Shown: positions 20,534 through 34,290 of the stretch, piece by piece
How positions within the stretch are numbered: position 1 is the first letter of the stretch
Layout of the letters: the number at the start of each line of letters is the position of its first letter
Source: Hemileia vastatrix
Taxonomy: Eukaryota; Basidiomycota; Pucciniomycetes; Pucciniales; Zaghouaniaceae
Direction: 5' to 3'
Assembly (NCBI GenBank): GCA_030280995.1
Contig: JASXTE010000005.1
Location: 35,709,203 to 35,773,202 of the forward strand
Length of the DNA: 64,000 bases
Notes under the pieces: model-generated
Database searches by the model: none
The model's input: only the letters and a program-made list of their open reading frames with translations
What the model was told of the DNA's origin: nothing
Made by a program: the position numbers and the translations under genes

Positions 20534-23500
20534 TCATCTTCTCGAACTAGAAGCTCTTTTATATTTATCTCCATCAACATCTGAAGCATTAGGATCCAAA
20601 GAATGTCTTAAACCTAAAAGGGTTTTACTAATTGCACCCGTAGCACCGACCATGGGATGTAATAAAGCGATTGGTATAGCTTTAATCACAGCACGACCTG
20701 AACCCTGTAATGTATCAAAAATTCGTTTGTAAATAATATATATATATATGTGTGTGTATTAAGGTACAGATATAATAGTAAGAAAATAAACTAAAAATAA
20801 CAAGCTAGTCCTTTCAATAAAAAATAATACTAAATACTAACCTCATTATATACCTCTAACGGTACCGCCAAGATTGTTTGTGCAGTTGTCCTCATATTAT
20901 CACTTAAATCTTTATAAGCTAATTTCAATCCTTCCCGAGCATTGCTAGGTTGATTAGCATATCGACTATACTGTTCAACATTACTCTGTAACTGAGATGA
21001 ACCTTCATCTATAGAATAAACCCCATCGACTGTTTCCATTCTAACCTCCTCACTTCCTAAAGTAGCACCTAAAATAGCTTCTGCTCGCTCAAGAATAACT
21101 TGAGTCCCTGTAGCTAATTTGGCACCAAGTTTGACAGCCTCTAAAGCAGTACTCCTAGCAAACGATTCTGTACCTTTTTGTAATCCACGAACAATCCGAC
21201 CATCTTTTTTCATCTGCTCAATTGGTAATAGAATAAGATCCGCCATCCCAGACCCAACATTCACAACTGATCGCATCGGAGAAATGCCAGATATCACGTC
21301 GGCAAGTTGATTAGCCTTGACATCCGGGGTCCAAATATCTTGAAGTAATTCACCAATCCGACTTAAGCCTGAAACCTACTCATAAAAAGAAAACAGGCAA
21401 AACGCAATATCAACCCTAGTATCAGCCAAGGAACTATTGAATCCTTGTAGAAAATAGCTCATAACTGACTCCACTCAAGATAGCATGACGCAAAACCATG
21501 TCTGAACCATCGAAATGAAAAAAATTCATCAACTCCATGATCTTTCCTTCTTTCAGAGCATGATAATCAACCCGCTTAGGTTTGTAATCAAGTTTAATTC
21601 GAAGTGGAAATATTTCTACTCGTTCTAGTCATCGAAGAAGATTTGGTTAAAATAAATGGACAATCCAATCACCGTTGGACAAAACTAATATACTTACGAA
21701 AGAACAAAGGGTTTGATTTAGCTTGACTTACTGGACCTTCAGGAGCTTTAGATTCATTTTTAAAACCACCAAACGTCTTCAAAAAATCTACTGCATCTTG
21801 ATCAACATACAACCGCAAAGGCGTCAATTTCATCTGGAAAAAAAAAAAAATATATATAAGCAGAACTCAAAAATTTGGTGAAGGACAATCAGTGTCTCCA
21901 TCATGTACTACTTACTTTGAGAACAGTTTCAAAATCCCGTGAATTATCCAAAGATGGTACAGTTTTCAAGTCTAATCGGAACATCGGGGCACCGGTGGGT
22001 CTTAAAGTTCCGCCCTCACTAGGTCTAAGTTCAGTTAAGAATTTTTTCCACGTTGAAGTTGGAATATTATCCAACAAAGCCAATGATTCTGCAGTCAGTC
22101 TTAGACTGCTTAACTCTTGGGTATTTTGAGATAAATTCCCTGTATTAGAATCAGAAACAATAGGATGATATTCCTCAAATTTAGCCTGAAGACCTTTCAG
22201 TTGTATATCAATAGCTGGCTTAAGGCTGCGTTTAAGGTTTCGAAATTGTGATAAGTTTGCTTTAGGGCGTGGTGATGCCCGCTGACCGGTTTTATGAAGA
22301 GATTGCCAGCTACTAGCGATATTTCCATCCTCACCAACGCTTTCTTCTTCAGGACCACTGTTCAATTCATCATCAATGGCTTTAATAAGTTGTGCGGCAT
22401 TCTGTCCCTGAGTAGAACTGGGTAATCCAAGATGAATAGAATTGAACAACGTAGTAGATGTACCTTCTTCATCAATTGTCGCATCCGCTGGCTGCCCTTG
22501 AGCCAAAAATTGTCGTATCTTGACGAGACGTTTTCTAACGAGTTTACGATTATCCTCAATGATTTTTTGAGTAGAATTCCAGTCAAACCCACAATACAGG
22601 CCAACGTATACGTCAAGAACACACATTTTGACCTTCAAGCGAATATATTTACTACAAGGATATCATTTATTTATTTATTTTAAGAAAAGTGCTATCAGAT
22701 AAGTGAATTAAAAAAAATTATAGACATTTAAATCATTAGATTTATTACTTACCTTTTCTTGCGATGCAAACGTGGGGAGCACCTTGCCAAATAATCATCT
22801 ATTACCTGACAAGACTGAGAGCCCAAATCACGAATGATAGCTTGGGGGGATGGGGAATTCAATCTACCCTTTGGTTTTTTGGTATCCGGTCTTAGAAAAT
22901 CTGCATTAGCAGGATAATCTTCTTGACTGAGATCATCAAGGGCTCCAGTCCAAAAATGATGTGAGGCGTTGACACTCGCATCTTGCATTGCGCTCTCTTA
23001 AAAAATTATTAAAACATTATAAGAGACAGGAAATGAACAGTTAAATGAATATGAAAAGCTACGATATGACACATGTAACAGATCAAAGATAAGTTTGCTT
23101 ACCTAACATACTATTAGCAATCTGTACCTCTGTTGTTTCTTTTGGAGGAATGGCACGCTGTGTATTTTCAGAACTAATGATTTGATTAGACAAAACCCTT
23201 ATGTTTCAAGTAATTTTCATGAGTTACTTACGATTTGATATTGTGGGTGAAAGGTATCCTCTGGATTTGTTCAAATATGCTGCCCAGACTACTAAGCGAG
23301 TCAGCACAAAATCCAGCAATAACTTTTCCTTGTTGTATAATGAGCTGAATTAATTTATGAGTCAATATCTTTATTTATTATAAAAAAAAAAAAAATAAAT
23401 AAAAAAAAAAAAAAAAGAAACGTCCATAACATACTTGAGTCGAGTTCCTAGGGGCTCCTCGATAAATTGTAGCGTTCAGAGAGATGTCCGAAAGTTTTAC

Positions 23501-26500
23501 CAACTCGATAAAAGTCTTGATAAATGAACAATGAAATAAATAAATGTCTAGAGACATAGTGTGTCGATAGTCGTAATAAAAAAAATATAAAACAACAACA
23601 ATAATAATAATAATACATACCAAATCATCAAAGTTCTCTTGACTTCGGTTAGTTTCGGCATCACATTCAGCTATGAGAAAACTACTTGTAAAGGTAGCTT
23701 GAGGTGCCATATCGGAATTAGATTGTTCGAGAGAAAACTTCGATCTCAAACCATGACAAAGCCCTTTAAGAATAAAGTTGGGTTGATTTGAACGGGCTGG
23801 AGGAATAACAATCAAAGCGACATTGTGGAGGCTAAATTTAATTAGAGTAAGATCATTAGGCTCCACAGTTTCAAATACCTATTATTCAAATGTCAACGAG
23901 AGAATCAACAAAGAAAAGAAAATTTCATTGCTCACCCCCGGTGGGGCTTTTAAAAATGACATCAGACCTTCTATCCATATTGCGTCTGGGCCGAGATATA
24001 AGTTCGAGTTCGCCAAAGAAACATTAAGTTCAACCGTTTTATCCACTTTAGCTAACGAAGTTTTAGTGGCTTTGGTTTTCAAATTGATAGTTAATATATC
24101 CTAAAAACCAATCATTCTGGTGACAATTCGTACTAAGGTAAATAAATCAAACCTCAATTTGGAACTTACGTCGGAATTATGTAATTCGGAAAGGCCGACC
24201 ATCAAGTTACCAAGAAAAGATGAGTCTCGTAAGTTAATAGCTTTAATGTGTCCAAACTTCAAACGAATTAACCGTTCACTCGATTTTGGCACAGTGGTTT
24301 CACGACCAGAATAGAATAACGAAATCTTGTTTGCCTGTATAACAATCTGATCAGCAGGAGACTGAGATAGTGATAATAGTCGTTCTTCGTCAATCCTCTC
24401 AGGAAGTTGTATCATTAACCTTACTTTCCCAACACAAATAGATGCAGAGGGACATGATAAAGATTGACTCTCTTCATTGTTAACATCTAAGTGGGTAGTG
24501 TTTTCGTTAGAAGATTCAAATTGGGTGGACCATTTGTTCAAACCGTCAATCCAATACTGCAGTTGATCAAATTGATTTTTTGTCAACGATATTTCCACAG
24601 ATATCAACTTCAACTTGATAGAGTGGGCTAATGTTGAAAGTTCATTATCCAACAAAAACCTGGGAGACTGAGAAAGTCTCCAGTTAAATGTTATTGCAGG
24701 ATTGGTCACAGCCGTGTCGGTTTCATTAAGGGTAAGTTTGGATAAACTTGGTTTAGCGAGAATAATCAAAAACCGGTCCCAATTTTTACTATGCCCTTCG
24801 GAGAGTTGCTGGGGATTAATAAGTCCCATACTAACGGTCCCAACTAAAAATGCTATAGAGTTTTTGAAATCGATTTCTAACCTCAAACAAGTCAATTCGC
24901 AACCTAAGACACCACTTGTATCTTTATCAAATAAATGTATTTCCTTGTGGGGTACTGCTTTAGCCATCTTGAATGAAAGCATAAAATGCGCACAAAAGCA
25001 CTGAATGCGAGTAGGAGGTGGTGATGTTGTATGCTGCAAGGGGGTGGAATGATTGGCTTCAACACATGCTATATTTGGAAGCTGAGAGTTTTTCAAAACC
25101 TTAGAAGTGCCAGAGAGCTGTGTCAATGATGTTATAATTGTCATGATACATTCGACTGAAGGCTTGAATCGAAGAATCATATCGGAATCAATATTACAGT
25201 GCACGTGTCCAAATTCAATTTGAATCGGACTGTCGGGTTGATTGGTGCAACATTTGAGCTTCAGTGCTGGAACATTAGACGTCAAGGACCTTGGGGATAT
25301 TCGAATAATGTTGAGCCCAGAAGAAACATGGGAGTAGATATTAGTAGAAAGATCAACAAGCAAAATTGAATCTATAGTAAGTGAGGTTTCATGATTGATT
25401 GTAAGGTTTGACTGAAACAGAGTAGAATGTTTTTGGATTTGAAGGTTGAAAAAAGATAACTTGATACATGGGGAATTGCTAAAAAATTGTTGATTGATAC
25501 AATGATTAATCGACGAATCGACCGATTCAAAAAGCTTGAAAGAAATCTCTTGAATGATAAAAGACACACGAGGGTGACAAGAGTGAGAGGGAACATCAAT
25601 GGGAGATGAAAACGGTGGAGGAGATGGTGAAGGGGTTTTCACAAGATACTCAATTGAGAGTTTCAGAATAGGAGTTAGATGCCTATCCAAATCAAATGTG
25701 AAGAGTAAAGGGGGCAATGTGGACTTTATACAAATCTGGCATGCATTCAAAGATTGATGCGGAGGCCGGTTTGGTGGATTTGGAGATTCATTAGTTGATA
25801 TAGCTTCGGGAGTTTCGCAGACACTTGAAAAATTAACAAAGCTCAGATGTGCCTCAAGTTCCGGTGAAGCAAAGGCTATAATTAAATTTTTGGGCTGCCG
25901 AACTTGCTCAAACCGTTTTGAGAAATGATCTTGAGTTGACTCTGTCGCAGTTGAAGAAAGATGACCAGATGGACCTGGAAGCTCATAAGCAGGTGCAGAT
26001 ATTGAATCTTGAGCTATAAAGAAGTCTTCGGTGCAAGATGCAAATGTTTCTTCTGCAGATGGGGAAGCAGAAGCAGATAAACTTTGCTCCATTTGAAAAG
26101 CATTGGGGGTTACCATCAGATTAGAGACCCGTAAATCAGCAATAGCTTGAGACATGAGCATATCATGCTGTGAATCAAGAGTGTCAGAAGACCTTGAGGA
26201 GCTGGGTGGGCTAGGGGTAAATTGAGATGGATTCTGATTAGAAGCAGATTCATTGGCCAAGAAATAAGCTTTGGGCTGCGTAAGATTGAATATTCGCGAT
26301 GGACAATGCGCACTAGGAGCGGAAATTAGCTCAGGCAAAGATTTTGTTGAGCCCTTCTCAATCTCAAAAAGAAGTACAGAATTCTGATGTTCCAAAGATA
26401 TCGCCAGGGATTCAAAGTGAAGCTCAAACTTCAAACCAATTTGTTCTACAACCTTTTCAAAAAAACTAGTCCGCCGATCATTGGATAAAGTTGGATCATC

Positions 26501-27131
26501 ACCTGTGCTAGTGGAAGTGGTAAAATTGGGGTGGTTGAAAAAACCGCCAGGAAGTTGGATCTCGGGATCATCAGGAAACTGGAAATCCGGACATTCTTGT
26601 TCAACAAACTGATGGGCTAAATTGGCAACACTGGCCTGAAGCTGTTCATTAAAAGGGCCGGTGGATTCGCCTGGAGAGGAAGGTGGAGAGGGCTGTTCTT
26701 TGGGTAAAGAAAGAGAAATATTGACTTGAAAGAGACTGATTTTAATTTGAGGGACATTGTGAATTAATGAAACCGACCACGAGGAAGGCCAAATAGTCTG
26801 GATAGAGAAATGGGAGATGCAAGCGGTGTCAACCAGAAGTGGAAGACGGTAAAGATGGAGATGATGATTGATGGCCTGTTTTTAAAAGATCAAGAGGATA
26901 AGAAAGATTGATGATTGATGACATGGAATTGAGTAACTAAAGATACCAACCCACCTCGGAGTCGAAATCCAAGAGATGAATGTCAATATTAGATAATCCA
27001 AAGGAGTTAGAGGGATTATCGAACGAAGTATTGTGATCTTTTAAAAAGGGACATACAAAGCGTCTCAGGAGATAAGAGATGAGACGTTGCTGAATATTAG
27101 AAGGAAAGAAGGAAGAAAAAGAAACAGGCAT
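20534..27131 (-). CDS. ATG2: Autophagy-related lipid-transfer protein Atg2
   Basis: Atg2 forms a rod that moves lipids from the ER to the growing autophagosome membrane, working with Atg9 and Atg18. My model has 13 exons on the minus strand: 27131-26955, 26875-24170, 24100-23936, 23878-23621, 23515-23435, 23344-23232, 23173-23103, 22996-22753, 22651-21916, 21833-21698, 21624-21470, 21375-20842, 20704-20534. All introns are GT-AG (57-138 nt) and all phases agree, giving 1848 residues, within the fungal range. The start [17 protein letters not shown] and the FDSE-AIN junction match the chorein-like N-terminus. The C-terminus holds the diagnostic block: [43 protein letters not shown] and the [15 protein letters not shown] stretch. 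Exon 2 encodes 902 residues with a Ser/Pro-rich, probably disordered part. Individual small-exon borders are the least certain. Confidence 0.95.
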
Positions 27132-27465
27132 TTTGCCAACAGGATGAATTTGTGAAAAAAAGACAGCGACCAAAATAGCAGGCAAAAGACGGCCAACTTA
27201 TGCAAAGTGCGGCCAAGCGGATATGCATCAGCCGCACTTATTGAAAGCAAATCTGTCTTCCCCTCATGCTTCATCATACAATCCTGTCATTAGCACCAGC
27301 ATCTCTCATCTTTCATCTCTTGTTCCTCCAAAAAATTAACTAAACACTCATTTGATATCCACTATCAATTAGTTCTTTTTACTTTTTTGCACACTATTCA
27401 ACTCACATTCTTCCCCTTCTGAAAGACCTTACAAAACGGCCCCAAAAATTTAATTTAAATTTAAA

Positions 27466-27507
<42 letters not shown>

Positions 27508-27614
27508 CTAAAATATGTGTTTGATCCTCAAGTGGTTGGAACAAGTGTGGCAAGAGATACCAGTAAGGAGAAGACGAGAGGTCAAAGAATTGAAAAATCA
27601 TTGGGTGTGCGAAA
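27132..27614. other. ATG2 upstream / QCR9 downstream intergenic region
   Basis: 483 bp between the ATG2 start and the QCR9 stop. It includes a (TA)n run at about 27474-27502. The ATG2 promoter should lie here; no specific element is recognised. Confidence 0.6.
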
Positions 27615-28044
27615 TTAAAGGTCTACATACTGTTTTTGGTTGGTTTCAACCATAATTTATCAGTCAAAGACAAGCAAATGAAATGATTGGAAGGATATGA
27701 GAATGAGAGAATAGGAAGGAAAGACAGACTTTATGACGAATATCTTTCCACTGTTTCTAAATAGATTTAAATAGAAGGAAAGATGAGATTGTGAGGATGA
27801 AGAAACAAAAGGAAGTCCATACAGGATAGTTGTGCTTGTCCCACCAGTGGGAGGTGATAGAATCAAAGGAGATGGTGAAGGCAAAAGCGCCGAGGAAGAT
27901 GGAAGAGACATAGACGGAGTTTCTTTTGAAAAGCGTTCGGTAGACCGTGGCAGCGATCTGTGTTGGACGCCATCAACCCATCAAGATGTGGAAGACCCAA
28001 GCCTTACGAGGATGGCCAAGGGAGAGGGAAATACTTACAGGCAT
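27615..28044 (-). CDS. QCR9: Cytochrome bc1 complex subunit 9 (Qcr9)
   Basis: Qcr9 is a single-span inner-membrane subunit of respiratory complex III. It has no long open frame and was found by translating the minus strand. Exons: 28044-28039 (ATGCCT only), 27957-27823, 27750-27730 (7 codons) and 27629-27615 (5 codons with stop). The protein is 58 residues, as usual for the family. It shows the conserved ATVYRTLFKRNSVYVSSIF start of the helix, then DSITSHWWDKHNYP, WKDIRHK and YVDL. Introns 1-3 end in AG and begin GTAAGT, GTATGG and GTCTGT; the last donor is weak, but joining there restores the family's WKDIRHKY ending, whereas read-through adds 17 unrelated residues. The gene is divergent from the mitochondrial uS11 gene, 150 bp apart. 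Confidence 0.87.
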
Positions 28045-28194
28045 GATGGAGCGGAGACGAAACGGAAGAGCAAAGACCAAGTCAGGGCAACCATAAGGCT
28101 AAGTGCAGCACCTAGCATGCATGCAACACATAGCCCTCCACCTATCTATGCATACACACCTATCTTACCTCTACTTAACGCCTCCGCAGCTCCC
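28045..28194. promoter_or_regulatory. Shared divergent promoter region of QCR9 and the uS11m gene
   Basis: Only 150 bp separate the two start codons. Both products work in mitochondria, so shared regulation is plausible. A C/T- and CA-rich tract is visible (CCACCTATCTATGC; TATCTTACCTC); no TATA box stands out. Confidence 0.5.
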
Positions 28195-28848
28195 ATGGCC
28201 CTTAATTCTTTCTCCCGCCCTTTGCCGAGATGTCTGCCCCTTGGTCCGTGCGCTCGCTATTCCTCCTCACCGCCCTTCTTTCCCTCAAAACCTAGTCTGC
28301 CCTCCAAATATGACTCCCCGTTCCGCTCTTCTTCTGTCTTCCAAAACTTGGCTTCTGATCCTCTTGCCCGTCGATCTCGTGAAGCAACCCACTATTCTCT
28401 CATCGTAAAATCTACCTCGAACAATACCCGTCTCACTCTTACTCACACTCCTATTGCTCACCTTCCTGGCTCTTATCCTGGTCATCCTGATTTTATTGCC
28501 GCATATCCTTTCGCCGGTAAAGTTATTGCCCGGGCTACTGCAGGCTCCCTTGGTTTTAAAGGCGCTCGTCGTAAAGAATTTGAAGCCGCCGTACGGGCCA
28601 CTCTTCACATTTTTGATGTCATTCGCTCCATTAAAGCTGGTACTGCACCAAAAACCCCTGCTGTAATTGAAGGAAAGCCACGTGAATTGGAAATTGTTTT
28701 TGATGGCTTCGGGGTGGGCCGTGAAGCTTTTTACTCCACCCTCATGAGCTCTCAAGCTCAGGGTATCGCTGAAATGGTTAGATCTGTGAGAGATGATACT
28801 ATCGTCAAGATTGGTGGCCCTCGTCCTAAGAAACGAAGAAGAGTTTAA
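28195..28848 (+). CDS. Mitochondrial small-subunit ribosomal protein uS11m (MRPS11/Mrps18 family)
   Basis: Part of the platform of the mitochondrial 30S-like subunit, near the mRNA exit. The 217-residue protein is intronless. I chose ATG 28195 because it gives an Arg-rich, Ser-rich presequence (MALNSFSRPLPRCLPLG...RYSS) typical of matrix import; the frame stays open 363 bp further upstream but through the QCR9 promoter and exon. The uS11 fold is clear: NNTRLTLTHT (about residue 75), then GSLGFKGARRKEFEAA, the LEIVFDGFGVGREA block and the hallmark basic tail GGPRPKKRRRV at the C-terminus, which matches the bacterial S11 ending. The N-terminal 65 residues are Ser/Pro-rich and poorly conserved. 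Confidence 0.93.
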   Translation: MALNSFSRPLPRCLPLGPCARYSSSPPFFPSKPSLPSKYDSPFRSSSVFQNLASDPLARRSREATHYSLIVKSTSNNTRLTLTHTPIAHLPGSYPGHPDFIAAYPFAGKVIARATAGSLGFKGARRKEFEAAVRATLHIFDVIRSIKAGTAPKTPAVIEGKPRELEIVFDGFGVGREAFYSTLMSSQAQGIAEMVRSVRDDTIVKIGGPRPKKRRRV

Positions 28849-29461
28849 TCAATCAGTGTACATCCAGAAGATGGGTTATCCAATCCTACGAAAACAATAG
28901 ATAAATCAATTTACTAGATATCCATGTGGTGGGCATGATTTCTTTGAGAAAGATTTGGTGGTCTGCTAAGATCTGCTGTCATATTATTATTTAAAGCCAC
29001 AATAATTTTTATGGAAAAAACAGTTCTGAAGTTGCAAGACAACATTTATCAAAAGTAGAGATGATTTTTATTGTTTACAAGACTCATACCTCAAATATGT
29101 GTTAAATCTTTCCATTCAACCGTCATATGAGTTCAAACAGAGTGGGTGGTTTGATAAAGTTTTTACCACATGTGCCATTGAAGAGTGATTTTGAGGAAAA
29201 TGAAATTTATTGATCTGTAATTTGTATTCATTGCTGCCATACACATAGGGCTGAGAACCATTTTTTACCCAAGGGCACGTGTTTTTTGTTTTTTTGACTT
29301 TTGACTCTTAACTTCATGTGGGAGGTGAGCAAAAGATATTTGAATAATGTTGAAACATTGATGAAACCAAATCGTGTTGTCTTCTCTTACACTCAAGGAG
29401 TTCTCATTTGCAAAATACCATTTAATTCAACCATCTTCAACTAAAACTAAAACTAGGTCTC
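28849..29461. other. Intergenic region upstream of ADE2
   Basis: 613 bp between two plus-strand genes. No ORF, RNA gene or repeat is recognised. It should contain the uS11m 3' UTR and the ADE2 promoter. Confidence 0.6.
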
Positions 29462-31535
29462 ATGCCGGATTTTAAAGTTATTGGAGTATTGGGTAAATCT
29501 TTTCTTTTTCTTTTTCTTTTTTTTTTTTTTTTTGCCATCATCTCCTTACTGATCTATCTTCATATGATTCTATTCCATCTTTTTTTCCAGGTGGTGGCCA
29601 ACTTGGCCGAATGATGGCACAGGCTGCCGCCCGTCTCAACCTTCCTCTAATCACTCTTGATGTGCACCATTCTCCCGCTGCTCAAGTCTCATGTCCTTCC
29701 CTTGCTTATCCTAATATCCAACCACCTTTAGAACATCATATCGGTAGCTTTTCTAATGCAGATGACATTATACGCTTCAGCAAATCGGTTGATATGTTGA
29801 CTATTGAAATCGAACATGTTGATACCACTGTATTACGCCATATCATTGATACTAAAGCTACTGGACGTTCAGGTCAACCTCTTCAAATCTATCCCTCCCC
29901 TCATGTGATTGAAATCATCCAAGATAAATATTTGCAAAAAAAGATCCTTCAAGAGTATTCTGTTCCTGTGGCAGAATTTGAATCTGTTCAACTATCAGAA
30001 AATGATCTTAATGACCGTGATGCAGTGGCAAGACAAATCAATGAGGTCGGCGTAAAACTCGGATGGCCATTGATGCTCAAAAGTCGTCAATGGTCTTACG
30101 ATGGGTTAGGTAATTACCTTCTCCAACGACCTCAAGATGTTCAACTAGCTATTAATGCACTTTCTAAACCTGGGAGAAAACTAAAATTATATGCTGAAAA
30201 GTTCATGCCCTTTGAATCTGAAGCTGCAGTCATGGTGGTCAGAGCAGTCAATACAGACTCTTCTTCCAACATCACCACTCCTCTTCAAATCCGTTCATAT
30301 CCACCAGTTGAAACCATTCATCATCATAATATTTGCCATCATGTCAAAGTACCAATGAGAAGGGGTACTAAAGATGTAATTCAACAGATGACCGAGATCA
30401 GTCAACGGGCTATTGCTGCACTGGGTGATGGTGCCATTGGCGTGTTTTGTGTTGAAATGTTTGTCATGCCAGGAGGTAAATGCTTCTCTCAAACTATCAA
30501 CTTGCAATCATGAGGATTTCAATGCGAGTTACTTAACTGTTTCTTGTATTTGTTGGATTCATAGGTCAAGTGTTAGTCAATGAAATTGCTCCCAGACCAC
30601 ACAATTCTTATCATCACACGATTGCTTCAACCCCTGTTTCTCAATTTGCTGCTCATGTCCTGGCTGTTTCATCGTTACCTCTACCCCCGGCTACATCTTT
30701 TCAACTCTCTGTTCCAGCAGCTGCCATGGTCAACATTTTAGGACATTCAGATGGAGAAGCTGGTGTCATTGAAATCCAAAAAACAGTTCAATCAGTTCAA
30801 AAAATTGCTGGAATCAGTGTAGAACTCTATGGTAAAGCAGGATGCAGAAGAGGAAGGAAAATGGGACATATCAATGTTGTTGGAGAAAGTGACCATTTTA
30901 TTACTGAAAGGTTGAAAGAAATCTTCCCTTGTTTACCTTCGAATCAAGCCAAACGTTTATCATCTTCATCACCTACGATTGAGATGTCGATTTTAAATTA
31001 CCAACATTCTGATCCTCATCCTTTAGTGTCAATTATTATGGGATCTGATTCAGATTTACCAACTATGATTGAAGCTTCTCGAATCTTAGGTTTACCAGAG
31101 TTCAACATTCCACATGAATTAACCATCGTCTCAGCACATCGAACACCTGATCGAATGATGGAATTTTCAAAACAAGCAGTTCATCGAGGAATTAAAATCA
31201 TTATTGCTGGTGCTGGTGGTGCAGCTCATTTACCTGGGATGGTTAGCGCTTTAACACCTCTTCCTGTGATTGGAGTACCTGTAAAAGGAAAAACACTTGA
31301 TGGAGTAGATTCATTACATTCAATTGTTCAAATGCCTAGAGGTATTCCGGTAGCAACTGTTGCAATCGGTAACTCAACTAATGCTGCTTTATTGGCTATT
31401 CGAATGCTTTCGGTGGGTATTCCTAGATTGGTAGATAGTATGAATGAGTATATGACCAAAATGAAACATGAAGTTTTACGTAAAGTCGATAAAATGGAAC
31501 AAATTGGCTGGGAGGCTTATCTTCTTGAAAGATAA
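29462..31535 (+). CDS. ADE2: Phosphoribosylaminoimidazole carboxylase (Ade2, PurK-PurE fusion)
   Basis: It converts AIR to CAIR in purine biosynthesis in the cytosol. Exons 29462-29492, 29591-30475 and 30565-31535 (introns of 98 and 89 nt, GT-AG, phase 1 each) give 628 residues, slightly longer than yeast Ade2. The first exon supplies only [11 protein letters not shown] and is needed to complete the nucleotide-binding start [14 protein letters not shown]. The PurK-like ATP-grasp half follows: EIEHVD, then the [12 protein letters not shown] strand, the [12 protein letters not shown] block and [15 protein letters not shown] across the second intron. The PurE half begins near residue 455: [42 protein letters not shown] and [20 protein letters not shown], covering the active-site Ser, Asp and His. 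No defect is seen. Confidence 0.97.
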
Positions 31536-31997
31536 AAAGTATATACATGTAATACATACATATATATATATATATGTATTGATTCTTTTAGGTTATTGAT
31601 GAAAAAGGCTGATTGATTAGGATACTATATGAAATGTCAATAATTTTTTGGGGAAAATGGATTGTGAAGTTACAAAATAATATATATTGTATTCGCATGA
31701 AAATTTTAAAAATAAAATCTATCAATCATTCAACCAATCAAATGTGTTTTAAAACTCAAAAAATGTATAAAAAAATGTAGGGGGGAGGAGCTCTAGAATC
31801 CGTTACTGATCTGAGATATTATTGACCATTTTATCATTTTGAACATCGTTGGCGGGTACAATTTTTTTTTTTTTTTTTATTTATTTATTTACTTCCTCCA
31901 AGGTATTGATTTATCCTGATATACTGAGTAGAATAAAATTGATTACAAAAAAAAAAAAAAAAAAAAGAAAAGAAAAAGAAGAAGCCGTTTATACGTT
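31536..31997. other. Convergent 3' region between ADE2 and the carbonic anhydrase gene
   Basis: 462 bp with a short (TA)n near 31557, a T-run near 31862 and an A-run near 31947. Both flanking genes end here. No gene is seen. Confidence 0.6.
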
Positions 31998-33041
31998 TTA
32001 TCTTTTTGGTGGGATTTCAGAAATTTCGAGATCTTTCATTTGACGGGTTCCAATATCATAAATCCAGCCATGAATTTGAATCTCATTTCCATCAGTCCAA
32101 GCGGATTGAATGATTTCACTTGTAGCGATATTCGAAACTTGGACGCAGATATTACTTTGAATTAGTTGACTTAAATTAGTTTGGTAATTTATTGATGATG
32201 ATGAGGAAGAGGAAGAGGAAGAGGGGGATGAGGAAGAAGAAGAAGAAGAAGAAGAAGAAGAAGAAGAAGAAGAAGAGAATGATGAAGATCGAAGTTGAGC
32301 AACAGCTAAAGCTCTTATAGGTGATATCCATCTAGCAATAGTTTGATGATTTCCTCTTAAATTTATTTGATTAGGAAAAGTGGTGGTTTGAGTTTGAGCC
32401 ATATGTAATGCGATTGCACATCCTTCACAATGTTCATGTCCTACAACGATGACATGAGAAACTTTTAAATATTTAATTGCATAAGATAGAGCTGCTGTAA
32501 CTGATCTATCACTAGGATTGTAAAGATTGGCAATGTTACGCTAGAGAGAAAGAATTAAATTAATTCATAATACATTAAAGAAAGGATATAAATAATCACT
32601 AACATATACAAATACTTCTCCAGCTCTTGAACCTATCACAATGGCTTCTGGAACTCGAGAATCACAACAACCAAGCCAAAATACTTTAGGACTTTGACTT
32701 TTATAAGATAATCCCGACTTTTTTGAATCCATTTGATGAGTATCATCAATTTTAAGGTTTACATATAATGAGATTGAAGTTTGATCATGATGATGATGAT
32801 AGTGATTTTTATTTTCTTGGTCTTCTTCTTCTTCTTCTTCTTCTTCTTCTTCTTCTTCTTTAGATTTAATGATGATTGGTTTTTTGGTTTTTTTTTTGGT
32901 TTTGGTTTTGGTTTGGGTTTGGGTTTTGATTGTTGGGTTAAATGAGAATGTTAAAGTGTTATGATTAGTGTGGGTGATTTGATTTGAATTTCTTGTGTTT
33001 TTAAGTTGAATGATGATCTTATTAGTAACATTTAAATTCAT
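31998..33041 (-). CDS. Beta-class carbonic anhydrase
   Basis: Zinc enzyme interconverting CO2 and bicarbonate. Two exons (33041-32604 and 32540-31998, one 63-nt GT-AG intron, phase 0) give 326 residues. Zinc ligands are visible: C125 and D127 with R129 in GCCDSRVPE, and H181 and C184 in VIVVGHEHCEGC. Other family blocks are RAGEVFVY-RNIANLY (across the intron), the SYAIKYLKVSHV strand and the C-terminal IHGWIYDIGT. Two low-complexity insertions stand out. One is an acidic run of 13 Glu followed by a His cluster before the catalytic domain. The other is about 30 Ser between the domain body and the C-terminal strand. Both come from (TTC)n/(GAA)n trinucleotide tracts, suggesting recent expansion. 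No clear signal or mitochondrial presequence; the true start could be downstream of the acidic run. Confidence 0.94.
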
Positions 33042-34159
<1,118 letters not shown>

Positions 34160-34290
34160 GGGGAGAGTGTCTGTGTGAGCGCATGCTGATGTGATTTTTC
34201 GTTTTTTTTTTTGTTTCTTTCTTTTTGTTTTTGGTTTACACATCTATAATTCATCCATAGTGATTTTTTTTCAAACAATTTACAAAGTAA

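Noticed and set aside
27832..28194. In-frame upstream extension of the mitochondrial uS11 gene
   Set aside because: It runs through QCR9 coding sequence on the other strand and would bury the mitochondrial presequence.
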